Below are positions 8,750-17,798 of a stretch of DNA of 64,000 nucleotides, piece by piece (within the stretch, counting starts at the first letter, position 1; each line of letters starts with the position of its first letter). Source of the DNA: Alkalihalophilus pseudofirmus (GTDB lineage: Bacteria > Bacillota > Bacilli > Bacillales > Bacillaceae_D); the NCBI RefSeq assembly GCF_029094545.1, contig NZ_CP117835.1, positions 2,274,001-2,338,000 of the forward strand, read 5' to 3'. Position numbers and translations under genes: made by a program. Below the pieces are notes generated by a model. That model ran no database searches and was not told where the DNA came from. It saw nothing but the letters and a program-made list of their open reading frames with translations.

Positions 8750-8767
8750 TAGTGAAATGATTCACAA
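8750..8767. promoter_or_regulatory. Rex-type operator upstream of cydD
   Basis: TAGTGAAATGATTCACAA differs at one base from the Rex consensus TTGTGAAnnnnTTCACAA. It lies about 40 bp upstream of the cydD start, where a redox repressor would act. Confidence 0.7.
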
Positions 8768-8853
8768 TATCTTTATTGATGTCTATTATAAACAACCTAT
8801 TAGTAAAATGCACTTAATCTGATTGAACGAAACGTGAACATTTTTATAGAAAA

Positions 8854-8878
8854 AACTGCCAGTACTAGACTGGCAGTT
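8854..8878 (-). terminator. terminator of the DEAD-box helicase gene
   Basis: Perfect stem AACTGCCAGT/ACTGGCAGTT with a T run on the minus strand. It lies between the helicase stop and the cydD promoter. Confidence 0.88.
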
Positions 8879-8881
8879 CGC

Positions 8882-10345
8882 TTATTTTTTCGCAGGGTGA
8901 ACTTTTAATTGCTTGCCTTTGATCGTACGATGTTTCATCTCTTCAAGAACGAGCGGGCCTTTTCCATTTAAGATCTCAACATAAGCTTCTCTTTCTTGAA
9001 TGATAATAATCCCGATATCATCTGACTGTATGCCATTTATGGAAGAGAGAGTTCCTACAAAATCAACCGCACGTAATTTCTTTTTCTTTCCACCATTAAA
9101 ATACAATTTCATAATATCTTGATTCAGGTTTTTTGCCTTGTTTTCTTTTAGTTGCGGTTTCTTTTCTAATTTATTCTGAAACGCCTTCACGGCTTTTCTT
9201 ACTTCTTCTTTTACAGGACATGGTACTCGTGTAATTTGCTCACCAATAAAATCTTCAATATCATCAATGTATCCATGTTCTCTCGGAGTAACAAGGGTTA
9301 TCGCTTTTCCTTTTTTCCCTGCACGGCCTGTCCGCCCAATCCGGTGCACATAATTTTCTTTTTCGGCAGGTACATCATAGTTAATGACAAGGTTTATATC
9401 AGCGACATCAATTCCTCTGCCAGCAACCCCTGTTGCCACCAAATAACGAAAAGCACCTTCTTTAAACCGATCCATTACATCAAAACGGTCTTCCTGCTTC
9501 ATTCCCCCGTGTAATTTTTGTACAGGATATTGGCTTCTTAAAAGGGATTTTTCAAGCTTATCTACCTCTACTTGCGTTTGGCAGAAAATGATGCAGCTAT
9601 CAGGATTTTCTACTATTAACACATCTTTTAACACGTCTTCTTTCTCAACAGCATCTATTTCAATTAAAGCATGGTTAATATTTGGCCGGCTTGCTTCTGT
9701 TGATGTAATTTCGATATATTCAGGAAGTCTCATATGGCGCTTAGAAAGCTCCTCTACTCCATCAGGAAACGTAGCTGAAAATAACATTGTCACTCTGTCA
9801 GCTGGGATATGCGCGATAATGGCCTCCACTTGATCAATAAATCCCATATTCAGCATCTGATCAGCTTCATCAATGACCAAATATCGAATATTTGTTGTAT
9901 CAAGTGACTTCTTCTCGATATGGTCAAGAACTCGTCCTGGAGTGCCAGTTACGATATGATTTTTTTGCTTTAGCTCTATTTTTTGTCTTTCGTAGGATTG
10001 TTTTCCATAAACCGCTGCTGCTTTCACTCTTTTAAAACGGCCTATATTAATGATTTCTTCCTTTACTTGGGCCGCTAACTCTCTTGTCGGTGTTAATACT
10101 AAGGCTTGCGGTTTATTCTCCTCCCAAACCACTTTCTCGCACAATGGAATGGCATAAGCAGCCGTCTTTCCACTTCCAGTTTGCGCTTTAACGATCACGT
10201 CTTTTTCAGCTAAAGCAACTGGTACAACTTTTTTCTGAACGTTCGTCAGCTTTTTATAATTCAAGAGGTCAAGCGCCTTTTGAACTTCTTTACTTATTTG
10301 AATTTCATTGTTTATTTGATTTCCCTTGCTTATTCGATTCTCCAT
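8882..10345 (-). CDS. dbpA: DEAD-box RNA helicase DbpA/YxiN
   Basis: An ATP-dependent RNA helicase for 50S ribosome assembly. The 487-aa protein has all DEAD-box motifs: [25 protein letters not shown] and [10 protein letters not shown]-terminal DbpA RNA-binding domain of about 75 residues starts near [10 protein letters not shown]; in YxiN/DbpA this domain recognises hairpin 92 of 23S rRNA. I place the start at 10345 (MENRISK), 6 bases after GAGGG; an ATG 12 bases earlier lacks a ribosome binding site. It is monocistronic with a terminator. Confidence 0.93.
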   Translation of the reverse strand: MENRISKGNQINNEIQISKEVQKALDLLNYKKLTNVQKKVVPVALAEKDVIVKAQTGSGKTAAYAIPLCEKVVWEENKPQALVLTPTRELAAQVKEEIINIGRFKRVKAAAVYGKQSYERQKIELKQKNHIVTGTPGRVLDHIEKKSLDTTNIRYLVIDEADQMLNMGFIDQVEAIIAHIPADRVTMLFSATFPDGVEELSKRHMRLPEYIEITSTEASRPNINHALIEIDAVEKEDVLKDVLIVENPDSCIIFCQTQVEVDKLEKSLLRSQYPVQKLHGGMKQEDRFDVMDRFKEGAFRYLVATGVAGRGIDVADINLVINYDVPAEKENYVHRIGRTGRAGKKGKAITLVTPREHGYIDDIEDFIGEQITRVPCPVKEEVRKAVKAFQNKLEKKPQLKENKAKNLNQDIMKLYFNGGKKKKLRAVDFVGTLSSINGIQSDDIGIIIIQEREAYVEILNGKGPLVLEEMKHRTIKGKQLKVHPAKK

Positions 10346-10419
10346 AACATCCCTCATCTTTTCTTTTGTCCATATGATTAGGTTGCACTTTTATAGGCAC
10401 CTAAATGTTTTTTATTTTT

Positions 10420-10449
10420 TTGTATAGAAAATAATCCTTTGGCTATAAT
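10420..10449 (+). promoter_or_regulatory. candidate sigma-A promoter with no gene behind it
   Basis: TTGTAT, an 18-base spacer and TATAAT, reading rightward into the 355-bp gap between the helicase and the membrane protein. Confidence 0.45.
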
Positions 10450-10455
10450 AAATTT

Positions 10456-10709
10456 TGAGGGCAGCAGTGCTCTCATTAACCATACCCCATCATTTTAACA
10501 TGATGTTAGCTATACAAATTGGATGTTTTTCGATTATCCCTTTTATGAGGTGATTGCATTGTACAGTAACCAGAAATTTCAAGATTGTTTTTAACAAGAA
10601 TGAAATGAGGTGTCTGTGGCAGATAATAATCGTTACGACCCCAGATTGTAAGTTGTTAGGGTAAGGTAGAAGGAGATGACCGCCAATGCGCTGGTCATCT
10701 CCTTTTTTT
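10456..10709 (+). ncRNA. candidate small RNA (promoter to terminator, no clear ORF)
   Basis: The gap 10346-10712 holds a sigma-A-like promoter and, 250 bp on, a strong plus-strand terminator. No protein-coding gene on the plus strand explains either. In between are a CATCAT/ATGATG hairpin and other short inverted repeats. The only ORFs are two tiny ones (11 and 19 codons) of doubtful value. It matches no RNA family I can recall, so this is an inference from the promoter-terminator pair. Confidence 0.3.
10670..10709 (+). terminator. rho-independent terminator, plus orientation
   Basis: Stem AAGGAGATGACC/GGTCATCTCCTT followed by seven T on the plus strand. On the minus strand the tail is poor in T, so it suits a rightward transcript better than the leftward membrane-protein gene. 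Confidence 0.7.
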
Positions 10710-10712
10710 CCT

Positions 10713-12083
10713 TTATAAAAGCAAATAGCCGATTAACGTGCCGACCCCGCCGTAAAAAATAGCGAACGGCATATTTCGCAAGGTGATACGATAAGGATTT
10801 TGGACAGTGTTCATCGAGGTCATCGTGACGGTGATCCCGTAAGCTCCAACTGTAGCTGTTGCTAGCGCTCCTGTAATTAATACCATGCCAACGCTCATTG
10901 GATTAATGACTGAATATAAAGGCTGCATCACCTCAGCTAAAATGCCAATTGTCGCTACCGGATGGACACCGATCATACTCATCAATAAGTATGTACCTTG
11001 AATAAGCAGTAAAATGACTAAAGGTGTTTCAGAGGCAGCTAAAAACGGCTGCTGGATCATTCCTAGAAAAGGTGTTTCGTTTAAGCTGGAGGAGAAAAAG
11101 GCAAGTGATAAAAACAACACAACAAAATTCTGCATGTGGTTTGTTCGAAATTTCCACGTCCCCCATCCAATCGCAAGAAAACTCCGCATCCTGTTCATCA
11201 CAAGAGCCCAGCAGAAACTAAATGGCAAGATGACAAGCGTAACAGATAAAATAAAGTTTAAGTTGTAGGCATTCCCTAATGTCACCACAATGAGCAAAAA
11301 GGCAGTTAATGCAATAACCAGTTTTGTGATTTTCCATGCAATGATGCCAGGTTCAATCGTTCGCTCGGGATGGTAGACAGCTGCTTCATAAGGTACCGAC
11401 TTGAATCGCCTGGACCCCCATAACCAATCCACCATTAACACAATGAATGAACAAAGAATGAGCCAAGGAAGATAAGCTAGATAGCTGACACCTGTCGCAT
11501 CCACTGTCATCGCCACCATAATCTCCATCGGACTCCAGCAGAGTGCAACGGCAAACGCTCGCAGCGTCGTTTGACTTATAAAAGAATCCTTGATTTTTTT
11601 CTTCATTTTAGCCATATTCTCTAGCAGAACTTCTTGAGAAATCGATAAGGCGGATAAATTAATGAACGAACATAAAGTGTACGTCGTAAACGAGCTTCTG
11701 ACATACAGCTTCCCCAAGTCCGATACATTTGCTTTCATTAATTCATTAATACGACGGTCAAAACGTCCTGCACGAACGATGCTGTTCATCCAAGGTAACA
11801 CGATGAAAAAGGCGAGTAACGGCATAGTGGATGTAAAATACAGCGGGACTTGATAGAGCGGCAGTCCAGAATAGATATACATCCCCGTACCGACAGCAAT
11901 AAAAATACTGCCTAAAATACGAAATAGTTTACTCGCTCCTAATAAGGATATGAGAAGCATCGGAATGGCAAGGATCCCGATTACATAATGAATTGATTCA
12001 CTGCCTATAAAAGTATTGGCTATATACATAAGTAAAATGACAGAATAAACAACATATAAATGTTGCTTCAAAAAATGATTCAT
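10713..12083 (-). CDS. polytopic membrane protein, probable transporter
   Basis: A 456-aa, very hydrophobic protein with roughly 11-12 predicted transmembrane segments and no signal peptide. Residues near SWSPMEIM-like and HPVATIGILAEVM recall the re-entrant hairpin regions of ion-transporter (IT) superfamily permeases, and the N- and C-terminal halves look weakly duplicated. I cannot name the substrate. There is no co-transcribed neighbour to give a hint: the downstream gene dbpA is separated by 355 bp. The start ATG follows a GAGGGGAAA-type site. Confidence 0.6.
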   Translation of the reverse strand: MNHFLKQHLYVVYSVILLMYIANTFIGSESIHYVIGILAIPMLLISLLGASKLFRILGSIFIAVGTGMYIYSGLPLYQVPLYFTSTMPLLAFFIVLPWMNSIVRAGRFDRRINELMKANVSDLGKLYVRSSFTTYTLCSFINLSALSISQEVLLENMAKMKKKIKDSFISQTTLRAFAVALCWSPMEIMVAMTVDATGVSYLAYLPWLILCSFIVLMVDWLWGSRRFKSVPYEAAVYHPERTIEPGIIAWKITKLVIALTAFLLIVVTLGNAYNLNFILSVTLVILPFSFCWALVMNRMRSFLAIGWGTWKFRTNHMQNFVVLFLSLAFFSSSLNETPFLGMIQQPFLAASETPLVILLLIQGTYLLMSMIGVHPVATIGILAEVMQPLYSVINPMSVGMVLITGALATATVGAYGITVTMTSMNTVQNPYRITLRNMPFAIFYGGVGTLIGYLLL

Positions 12084-12255
12084 AGGTTTCCCCTCTTACT
12101 CTCTTTTTTCCATTCCTCCACTTTACTCCTATTTAATAATAGAAGCAATGAGAATGTTTCGCATATAGAAATATTCTAGTTCTTTTTTATTCAGCAGCTA
12201 CCTTCCTAGAAAAAATATCCAACTACATACCTACTGCTCGTTAGGAAAATAGCAT

Positions 12256-12292
12256 TAATTATTTCAATAACCGAAATAATTAGTATACTAAT
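12256..12292. promoter_or_regulatory. two overlapping palindromes upstream of the LVIVD gene
   Basis: TAATTATTTC and GAAATAATTA form a perfect 10-bp inverted repeat with a 7-base spacer. The adjoining ATTAGTATACTAAT is a perfect 14-bp palindrome that includes a TATACT -10-like box. These are likely operator and promoter of the downstream gene. Confidence 0.5.
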
Positions 12293-12363
12293 AAAGGTTT
12301 CTGCTTTAGTATATTGAATTGTGAAAAGGTGAAATATTCTAATAATTATTGGAGGTTATTCGA

Positions 12364-13782
12364 TTGAAAAAAATGAGACATGTTGTTCTTAAATCTACAT
12401 TAGCAGGCGCTTTAGTATTATCGGCTGCAGTACCTGCAGTACTTGCACATGATGCACTAGATGAGTCTGGACTTCAAAAGGGTGAGCGTATTGTCTTCTC
12501 AAATGAAGAGTTAGCCACGCTTGGTGAGGCGAAAAATGAAGGGACAGGCAAAGTGTCAAGCTTACAAGAAGCAGCATCTGTACAAATCGAGAAAATTAAT
12601 GGAGATGCTCAAAACAACACCGCTGATGTGTATGCACATAAAGGATTCGCTTATTTAGGAACACATACAGCTGGCGGAGCGAACGGCGGGGTTCGTGTTT
12701 TTGATATGAAAGATCCTTCAAACCCTGTTGAAGTAGCTGCATTTGCCAACGATGATGTTCCTGGTACATGGCAGGAGAAAGTCATTGTAAAATCAGTGAA
12801 TACACCTGAATTCAAAGGAGATCTTGCGGTTGTAAGTGTTCAGCAGCGCAATCGTAATGCCGACACTGCTGGAGGATTCTTGCTTTATGATGTAACCGAT
12901 CCATACAGTCCCGAGAAACTTGGTTTCTATGAAGTGTATGATAATACAGCAGGTACCCATGAGCTTTATTTAGCGACTCAAGGAAATCGCGCCCTAGTCT
13001 TTGCTTCAAACCCATATGCTGACTACTACAGCCACGGTGAAGAAAAAGACTTCCAAATTATTGATGTCACTGATCCTGCAAACCCTGAAAAGTTGTGGGA
13101 GTTTGACCCTCGTGATCTTCCTGAAGTAGACGATTCCTTTAATGGATACCACTGGAACGCTCCGGATGGTAAAACTAGAGCAGTATTTAATCATTCAGTC
13201 ATTACAGACAATAATGCACAATATGCATATGTGTCTATGTGGGATTTAGGAACAGTCATTTTTGATGTACGTGACCCTGAAAACCCTGTATACCTTGGTC
13301 GCACAGACTTTTCTTCTGAGCAGCAAGGTTCTGCTCACTCCGCTGCACTTGCTCGTGGCGGCAACGTCTTAATTGAAACAAGAGAAGTGTATGTTCCTGT
13401 ACGCGCGGGCTATGAAGAGTCTTATGGTTATACTCGTATTTTCGATGTGAAGGATAAGTCCAATCCAAAGCTTTTAAGTGAGTTCAAAACGGACTTAACG
13501 GAAAAAGTAGAAGATGGTACGACATTTGCCAATACTGTTCATGACCCTAAAGTACAAGGAAATACGCTTTACTTAAGCCACTATGCTGGCGGCGTGTACA
13601 TGGTAGATATTTCAGACCCAGCTAACCCAGAGCAAATTGGTCAGTATGTACCAGATCAAGGCGATGTATGGGGCGTATTCGTTGACCGAAATTACGTACT
13701 AGCTTCTGATATGGGACAAGGATTAAAAGTTCTAGTTCGTGGAAATGGGCAGAATAATGGCGGTAATACACGTACTGAATAA
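12364..13782 (+). CDS. secreted LVIVD-repeat (beta-propeller) protein
   Basis: An exported protein of 472 aa. It has a signal peptide (MKKMRHVVLKS, a hydrophobic core, then AVLA before His-Asp, cleavage near residue 28). The mature part carries six recurring DxxDPxNP blocks (for example DMKDPSNP, DVTDPYSP, DVTDPANP, DVRDPENP, DVKDKSNP, DISDPANP), the mark of LVIVD repeats predicted to fold as a propeller. Its function is unknown; it is probably an extracellular binding protein. I start it at TTG 12364, 7 bases after GGAGGT, rather than at an upstream TTG that overlaps the ribosome binding site. It is a single gene with a terminator. Confidence 0.88.
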   Translation: MKKMRHVVLKSTLAGALVLSAAVPAVLAHDALDESGLQKGERIVFSNEELATLGEAKNEGTGKVSSLQEAASVQIEKINGDAQNNTADVYAHKGFAYLGTHTAGGANGGVRVFDMKDPSNPVEVAAFANDDVPGTWQEKVIVKSVNTPEFKGDLAVVSVQQRNRNADTAGGFLLYDVTDPYSPEKLGFYEVYDNTAGTHELYLATQGNRALVFASNPYADYYSHGEEKDFQIIDVTDPANPEKLWEFDPRDLPEVDDSFNGYHWNAPDGKTRAVFNHSVITDNNAQYAYVSMWDLGTVIFDVRDPENPVYLGRTDFSSEQQGSAHSAALARGGNVLIETREVYVPVRAGYEESYGYTRIFDVKDKSNPKLLSEFKTDLTEKVEDGTTFANTVHDPKVQGNTLYLSHYAGGVYMVDISDPANPEQIGQYVPDQGDVWGVFVDRNYVLASDMGQGLKVLVRGNGQNNGGNTRTE

Positions 13783-13792
13783 CTGCAAAAAT

Positions 13793-13836
13793 AAATCCCG
13801 GTGGACAGCGACTAGCTGTGCCTACCGGGATTTTTT
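13793..13836 (+). terminator. terminator of the LVIVD gene
   Basis: Stem AAATCCCGGT/ACCGGGATTT with six T following. The convergent cobT gene ends about 25 bp further on. Confidence 0.88.
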
Positions 13837-13862
13837 ATGGTGAGATCATTTTCCTATAATAA

Positions 13863-14903
13863 TTATTTTGAGATACCAGCCGATTCAAAGGTAGCCATCT
13901 CATTCAGCATTCTGCATGCAGATTCAATAATTGAAAAAGCTACCGCAGCACCAGAACCTTCACCAAGCCTTAATCCCAAATTAACTAGCGGTTTCTTTTC
14001 GAGGGCTTCCACTGCTGTTAAGTGTCCTGGCTCAACCGACTGATGCCCGACAATCATGTAATCTTCACATACTGGTGCCATACGGACAGCAATCAGTGCA
14101 GCGACCGTGGAAATAAATCCATCTAAAATAATCGGCACGCGACGTTCAGCCGCACACAGCATGGCTCCTGTCATGCCTGCAATCTCAAGACCTCCTAGCT
14201 TCCTCAACACATCAATCGGATCTGCTGCATTTGCTTTTCTGTTCTCGATTGACTGATTAATAACCTCTATTTTATGCTGCAGGCGTTCATTTGTGATACC
14301 CGTCCCATATCCAACTAAATCTTTAACGGGCTTGCCAGTCAATACAGCTAGGAGCGCACTGCTTGATGTTGTGTTGGCAATTCCCATTTCTCCAAGAATG
14401 ATGCTCTCAATGCCTTCTTCAATGAGTTTTTCAGCCTGCCTTCTTCCGACCGCAATGGCTTCAACTGCTTCGTCGTATGTCATCGCATCTTCTTCTAAGA
14501 AATTACGAGTGCCGTTTCGTACCTTATCCACAATTAACGCGTCATGATCGATCTCTCCTGCTACACCAATATCTACAACCTTCAATGCAGCACCAATTTG
14601 TCTTGAAAATACATTAATCGCAGCTCCGCCATTAAGAAAGTTCATGACCATTTGCTCGGTCACTTCTTGCGGGAATGCAGAGACCCCTTCAGCAGCTATT
14701 CCATGGTCAGCCGCAAACACTAGAACGCCCGCAGGGGATACTTTAGGAAATGGATTATTTTTCATTTCGGCTAACTGAATCGCTAATTCTTCTAATCTTC
14801 CTAAGCTTCCTGGCGGTTTCGTTAAAGTGTTAATATAACCTGAAACCTGCTCGCCTAGCTCTTTATTTAGTGCTGGGATTGTTGTTGGATGTATTGTATT
14901 CAT
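13863..14903 (-). CDS. cobT: nicotinate-nucleotide:dimethylbenzimidazole phosphoribosyltransferase CobT
   Basis: CobT makes alpha-ribazole phosphate from nicotinate mononucleotide and dimethylbenzimidazole, for the lower ligand of cobalamin. At 346 aa it is full length. The catalytic Glu is present (about residue 315 in LRLGEGSGAA), as are the glycine-rich phosphate-binding stretches. No other cob gene, transporter or cobalamin riboswitch lies nearby, so it probably serves salvage, or the rest of the pathway sits elsewhere. The B12 link does not obviously fit its neighbours. Confidence 0.95.
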   Translation of the reverse strand: MNTIHPTTIPALNKELGEQVSGYINTLTKPPGSLGRLEELAIQLAEMKNNPFPKVSPAGVLVFAADHGIAAEGVSAFPQEVTEQMVMNFLNGGAAINVFSRQIGAALKVVDIGVAGEIDHDALIVDKVRNGTRNFLEEDAMTYDEAVEAIAVGRRQAEKLIEEGIESIILGEMGIANTTSSSALLAVLTGKPVKDLVGYGTGITNERLQHKIEVINQSIENRKANAADPIDVLRKLGGLEIAGMTGAMLCAAERRVPIILDGFISTVAALIAVRMAPVCEDYMIVGHQSVEPGHLTAVEALEKKPLVNLGLRLGEGSGAAVAFSIIESACRMLNEMATFESAGISK

Positions 14904-14964
14904 GATATGCCCCTCTCCAATTATATAAAAGACTCCTATAATTGAAATATATCATAAAAGCGTT

Positions 14965-16350
14965 CTATTCAGCAGGAATTTCGATTATAAACGTTGTCCC
15001 CTCCCCCATTTTACTAGAAACGGAGATCGACCCGTTGTGGAGATGAATGATCTCTTTCGTAATGGCAAGACCTAAACCGCTGCCGCCAAGTTTAGTAGAA
15101 CGAGAAGAATCTACTCGGTAAAACCTTTCCCAAATGCGATCAAGATCTTTTTCGGGTATGCCTGTGCCATTATCGTGTATTTCAATCATACACCTCTGAT
15201 TTTCACGAGTTAGAGTAACATTAATTTCTCCCCCAGGTTGAGTATGACGAATCGCATTAGATACAAGATTCATTACCGCCCTCTCAAACTGTCCTCTGTC
15301 AATAAATACATACATATCATCATTAGGTGCATGAGCCTTTAAATTTAGCTGTTTTGATTGGATATCAAGCTTCAATTTTGTTTGTATTTGATCAAAAAAA
15401 CCTTTCAGATCCGTTCTTTCAACATCCAAATGGAATGAACCCTCTTCATATTTCATTAAATGAAAGAGATCTTGAACTAAATGCTCCATCCGGGAGGCTT
15501 CTTGATAAATAATGTTGGATTGCTCTTTGACTACAGGTGGTTCAAGCTGCTGATCTTTTAATAACGCGGAATAGCCCTTTATGTAAGTTAAGGGGGTTCT
15601 AAGATCATGAGAGATATTCGTTAAAAATTGCTGTCTTTCATCTCGATACTCTTTTAAACTTTTAGCCATAATTGAAATATCGGAAAGCAATATGGAGACC
15701 TCATCTTTACTAGTCGATATAGGTACGTCTACATCTAATCGACCCGAGGCAATCTCCCTAGTTAGTTCTTGAGCCTTCATAATAGGATTGGTCAGCCGCT
15801 TTGATAAATAGAAACTTACGATGACAGCTAAACACATGGCAAGGAAACCTATGCCTAATGTTAATAAGAAGATATGTTTTCTCGTCTTCTCGAAGCTTCC
15901 AGTATCTTGATCAATAAATAAATACCCTCTTTCTCCATCTATTGTCGCAAAGGAAGTGTAAGACCAAGCATGAGGGATATGTTCTTCCATTGTGTCGATA
16001 AATTCAGTTTTGATGTTCTGATGAATCTTCTTTGATATCCATAATTGGTAATTAGCTAAGACCTCATCAGAAAAATACCTCGAACTGTTGATGACTTGTA
16101 GTGATTCATCAAAAATAATGAATGTATTTTCTTCTTGCCCTGCCTCCATCATCATGACATGCGCTAAGGTTGTCTCATCAGAGTGCGCGCCTAATATTTC
16201 GGCATGAGAAAGCAGCCGGTTTTCCACGTCTTCTTGAAGTTGATGTTTATAATAAGACTTAGAAAAATGATAAAAAGATAGACTCATTACGAGGATGACA
16301 AAAACAATAGAGAAGAAAATAGCTATTAATAATTTTGTAGCCAGCTTCAC
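14965..16350 (-). CDS. sensor histidine kinase
   Basis: A membrane sensor kinase of 461 aa. TM1 spans about residues 7-27, an extracytoplasmic domain of about 125 residues follows, then TM2 at about 159-182 and a HAMP linker. The HisKA domain has the phospho-acceptor His248 in NISHDLRTPL. The HATPase has an N box (NLVSNAIRHT), DNGTGIP and GGSGLGLAI. It follows the response-regulator gene directly (stop and start abut), so the two form one operon. The stimulus is unknown; the neighbouring His/Met-rich lipoprotein suggests a metal or envelope signal. Confidence 0.92.
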   Translation of the reverse strand: MKLATKLLIAIFFSIVFVILVMSLSFYHFSKSYYKHQLQEDVENRLLSHAEILGAHSDETTLAHVMMMEAGQEENTFIIFDESLQVINSSRYFSDEVLANYQLWISKKIHQNIKTEFIDTMEEHIPHAWSYTSFATIDGERGYLFIDQDTGSFEKTRKHIFLLTLGIGFLAMCLAVIVSFYLSKRLTNPIMKAQELTREIASGRLDVDVPISTSKDEVSILLSDISIMAKSLKEYRDERQQFLTNISHDLRTPLTYIKGYSALLKDQQLEPPVVKEQSNIIYQEASRMEHLVQDLFHLMKYEEGSFHLDVERTDLKGFFDQIQTKLKLDIQSKQLNLKAHAPNDDMYVFIDRGQFERAVMNLVSNAIRHTQPGGEINVTLTRENQRCMIEIHDNGTGIPEKDLDRIWERFYRVDSSRSTKLGGSGLGLAITKEIIHLHNGSISVSSKMGEGTTFIIEIPAE

Positions 16351-17043
16351 CTAGTCCAGCTCCTCTAATGGCATTTTATACCCCACACCCCACACGGTTT
16401 CAATTAAGGGTCTTTCTATGCCAGCTTGTACTAACTTGTCTCGAATATGCTTGATATGGACATCTACATTTCGGTTGAAGCGTTCTTCTTCCTCTTCCCA
16501 TTCAAGTGTTAGGAGTTGATCTCTGGTATATACTCTTCCTGGATATTGAAAGAACCTAGAGAATAATTGATATTCTTTATTTGTAAACGGGATGACCTGT
16601 TCATTATATGTGAAAATTCTTTGAGATGGGTTCCTATTAATTCCGAACCTGCTAATAATTGTATCTTTCTCAAATAAGTGTTCTGTTCTCTTGATAACTG
16701 ATTGAACTCTAGCCTTTAATTCTCTAGGCTCAAACGGTTTTGTGATAAAGTCATAAGCGCCAAGCTCAAGACCCTTAACAACAGCTTCTGTATCATCCAT
16801 AGCGGTAATTAAAATGACCGGAATTTCTTTTTGTAATTCATTTATGCGCTTCAAAAATTCAAAACCCGTCATCTCTGGCATCATAATATCTAATAAGATG
16901 AGGTGGACATCCTCCTTGTTTAAATAAAACTCTGCCTCAATGGCGCTTGATAACGTTCTAATATCATAGCTGCTTGATTGAATGCAGAGTTCAAGTAACT
17001 TTTGCATTTCCCTCTCATCATCAATAATTATTATTTTCTTCAT
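16351..17043 (-). CDS. OmpR-family response regulator
   Basis: The 230-aa partner of the downstream kinase. The receiver domain has acidic residues Asp8/Asp9, phospho-acceptor Asp52 (LLDIMMPEMTG) and a conserved Lys in TKPFEPRE. The C-terminal winged helix ends in the typical WGVGYK motif. The gene starts the two-component operon and is divergent from the Met-rich membrane protein gene across 150 bp holding an inverted repeat, a plausible target site. Confidence 0.93.
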   Translation of the reverse strand: MKKIIIIDDEREMQKLLELCIQSSSYDIRTLSSAIEAEFYLNKEDVHLILLDIMMPEMTGFEFLKRINELQKEIPVILITAMDDTEAVVKGLELGAYDFITKPFEPRELKARVQSVIKRTEHLFEKDTIISRFGINRNPSQRIFTYNEQVIPFTNKEYQLFSRFFQYPGRVYTRDQLLTLEWEEEEERFNRNVDVHIKHIRDKLVQAGIERPLIETVWGVGYKMPLEELD

Positions 17044-17143
17044 CTATTCTCACCAATCTCTTCTTTTCGTTTTTAGACATATTTATTAAGACAAACTAAT
17101 ACTAGTGTACAAACTACCTTTTGAATAAAGGGTTATTCATTGT

Positions 17144-17162
17144 ATTTACATAGTACGTAAAT
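17144..17162. promoter_or_regulatory. inverted repeat in the divergent regulator/membrane-protein promoter
   Basis: ATTTAC and GTAAAT flank a 7-base spacer, with further flanking near-symmetry (TGTA/TACA). The site is about 35 bp upstream of the plus-strand start, a candidate operator for the adjacent regulator. Confidence 0.4.
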
Positions 17163-17193
17163 GTACATTTTGAAATAGAAGGGAGAATTCGTC

Positions 17194-17781
17194 ATGCAGT
17201 GGTATTTACTATGTCTCCTCGTCATTTTACTGGCCATCATTGGTTTTATTGTCTTTGTTTATAAATCTCATTTATCAAATATGCTCGGAATGTGCACAGC
17301 TATGGCAATTGGAATGATGATAGGACTTTCATCGGGTGTTGTCCTTGGAATATTATTTTCAGATGCCTTTTTTGAGACGACCATCATCAGCATGTTTATC
17401 GGCGCTTTAATAGGCGTTTTATTTGGCTATCCATTCTCACTTATTGCTGTAGTGGACGGATTTATCTCAGGTTTAATGGGAGGTATGATGGGCACTATGC
17501 TTGCCGTAATGGTGCCCACGCAGCATCATTTGCCACTCACTCAAGTCATGCTGCTGCTTTTAGTCGGCACCCTGTTTATTCTTTATTTAGCACTGGCTCA
17601 AGAAATAAAAAACAACACCCAAAAGACCTTATCTCTCAAGACTATCTGGTATTTCTTATTCATTTGTGCAAGCTTTATCTGTATTCATTTTATCGAAGCT
17701 CCAAGTCTCGCTCCAAATGAAGATCCCCATTCCAATCATCATCATGCTATAAAAACAACTGACCATTTAGATATCTTCTAA
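17194..17781 (+). CDS. Met/Gly-rich multi-pass membrane protein with His-rich tail
   Basis: I do not recognise a named family. The 195-aa product has about five to six transmembrane helices. The middle ones are unusually rich in Met and Gly (GMCTAMAIGMMIGLSSG, GLMGGMMGTMLAVMVP). It ends in a cytosolic or exposed His-rich tail (HSNHHHAIKTTDH). Such Met/His enrichment is typical of copper or other soft-metal proteins. It is divergent from the two-component genes and convergent with the Asp-box lipoprotein. A metal-related role is inferred from composition and context only. Confidence 0.6.
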   Translation: MQWYLLCLLVILLAIIGFIVFVYKSHLSNMLGMCTAMAIGMMIGLSSGVVLGILFSDAFFETTIISMFIGALIGVLFGYPFSLIAVVDGFISGLMGGMMGTMLAVMVPTQHHLPLTQVMLLLLVGTLFILYLALAQEIKNNTQKTLSLKTIWYFLFICASFICIHFIEAPSLAPNEDPHSNHHHAIKTTDHLDIF

Positions 17782-17789
17782 ATGGTCAG
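17759..17789. terminator. bidirectional terminator between convergent genes
   Basis: Perfect 12-bp stem CTGACCATTTAG/CTAAATGGTCAG, overlapping the stop of the Met-rich protein gene. The T run is better on the minus strand (TTGTTTTT), so it mainly serves the leftward lipoprotein operon. Confidence 0.75.
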
Positions 17790-17798
17790 CTTATTGTT

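Noticed and set aside
10558-10640. 11-codon and 19-codon ORFs in the gap between dbpA and the membrane protein
   Set aside because: One has a TTG start with fair ribosome binding site but is extremely short; the other has none. Neither has recognisable content.
14904-14964. Cobalamin riboswitch for cobT
   Set aside because: The upstream gap is about 60 bp and holds no B12-box-like sequence; too short for the structure.
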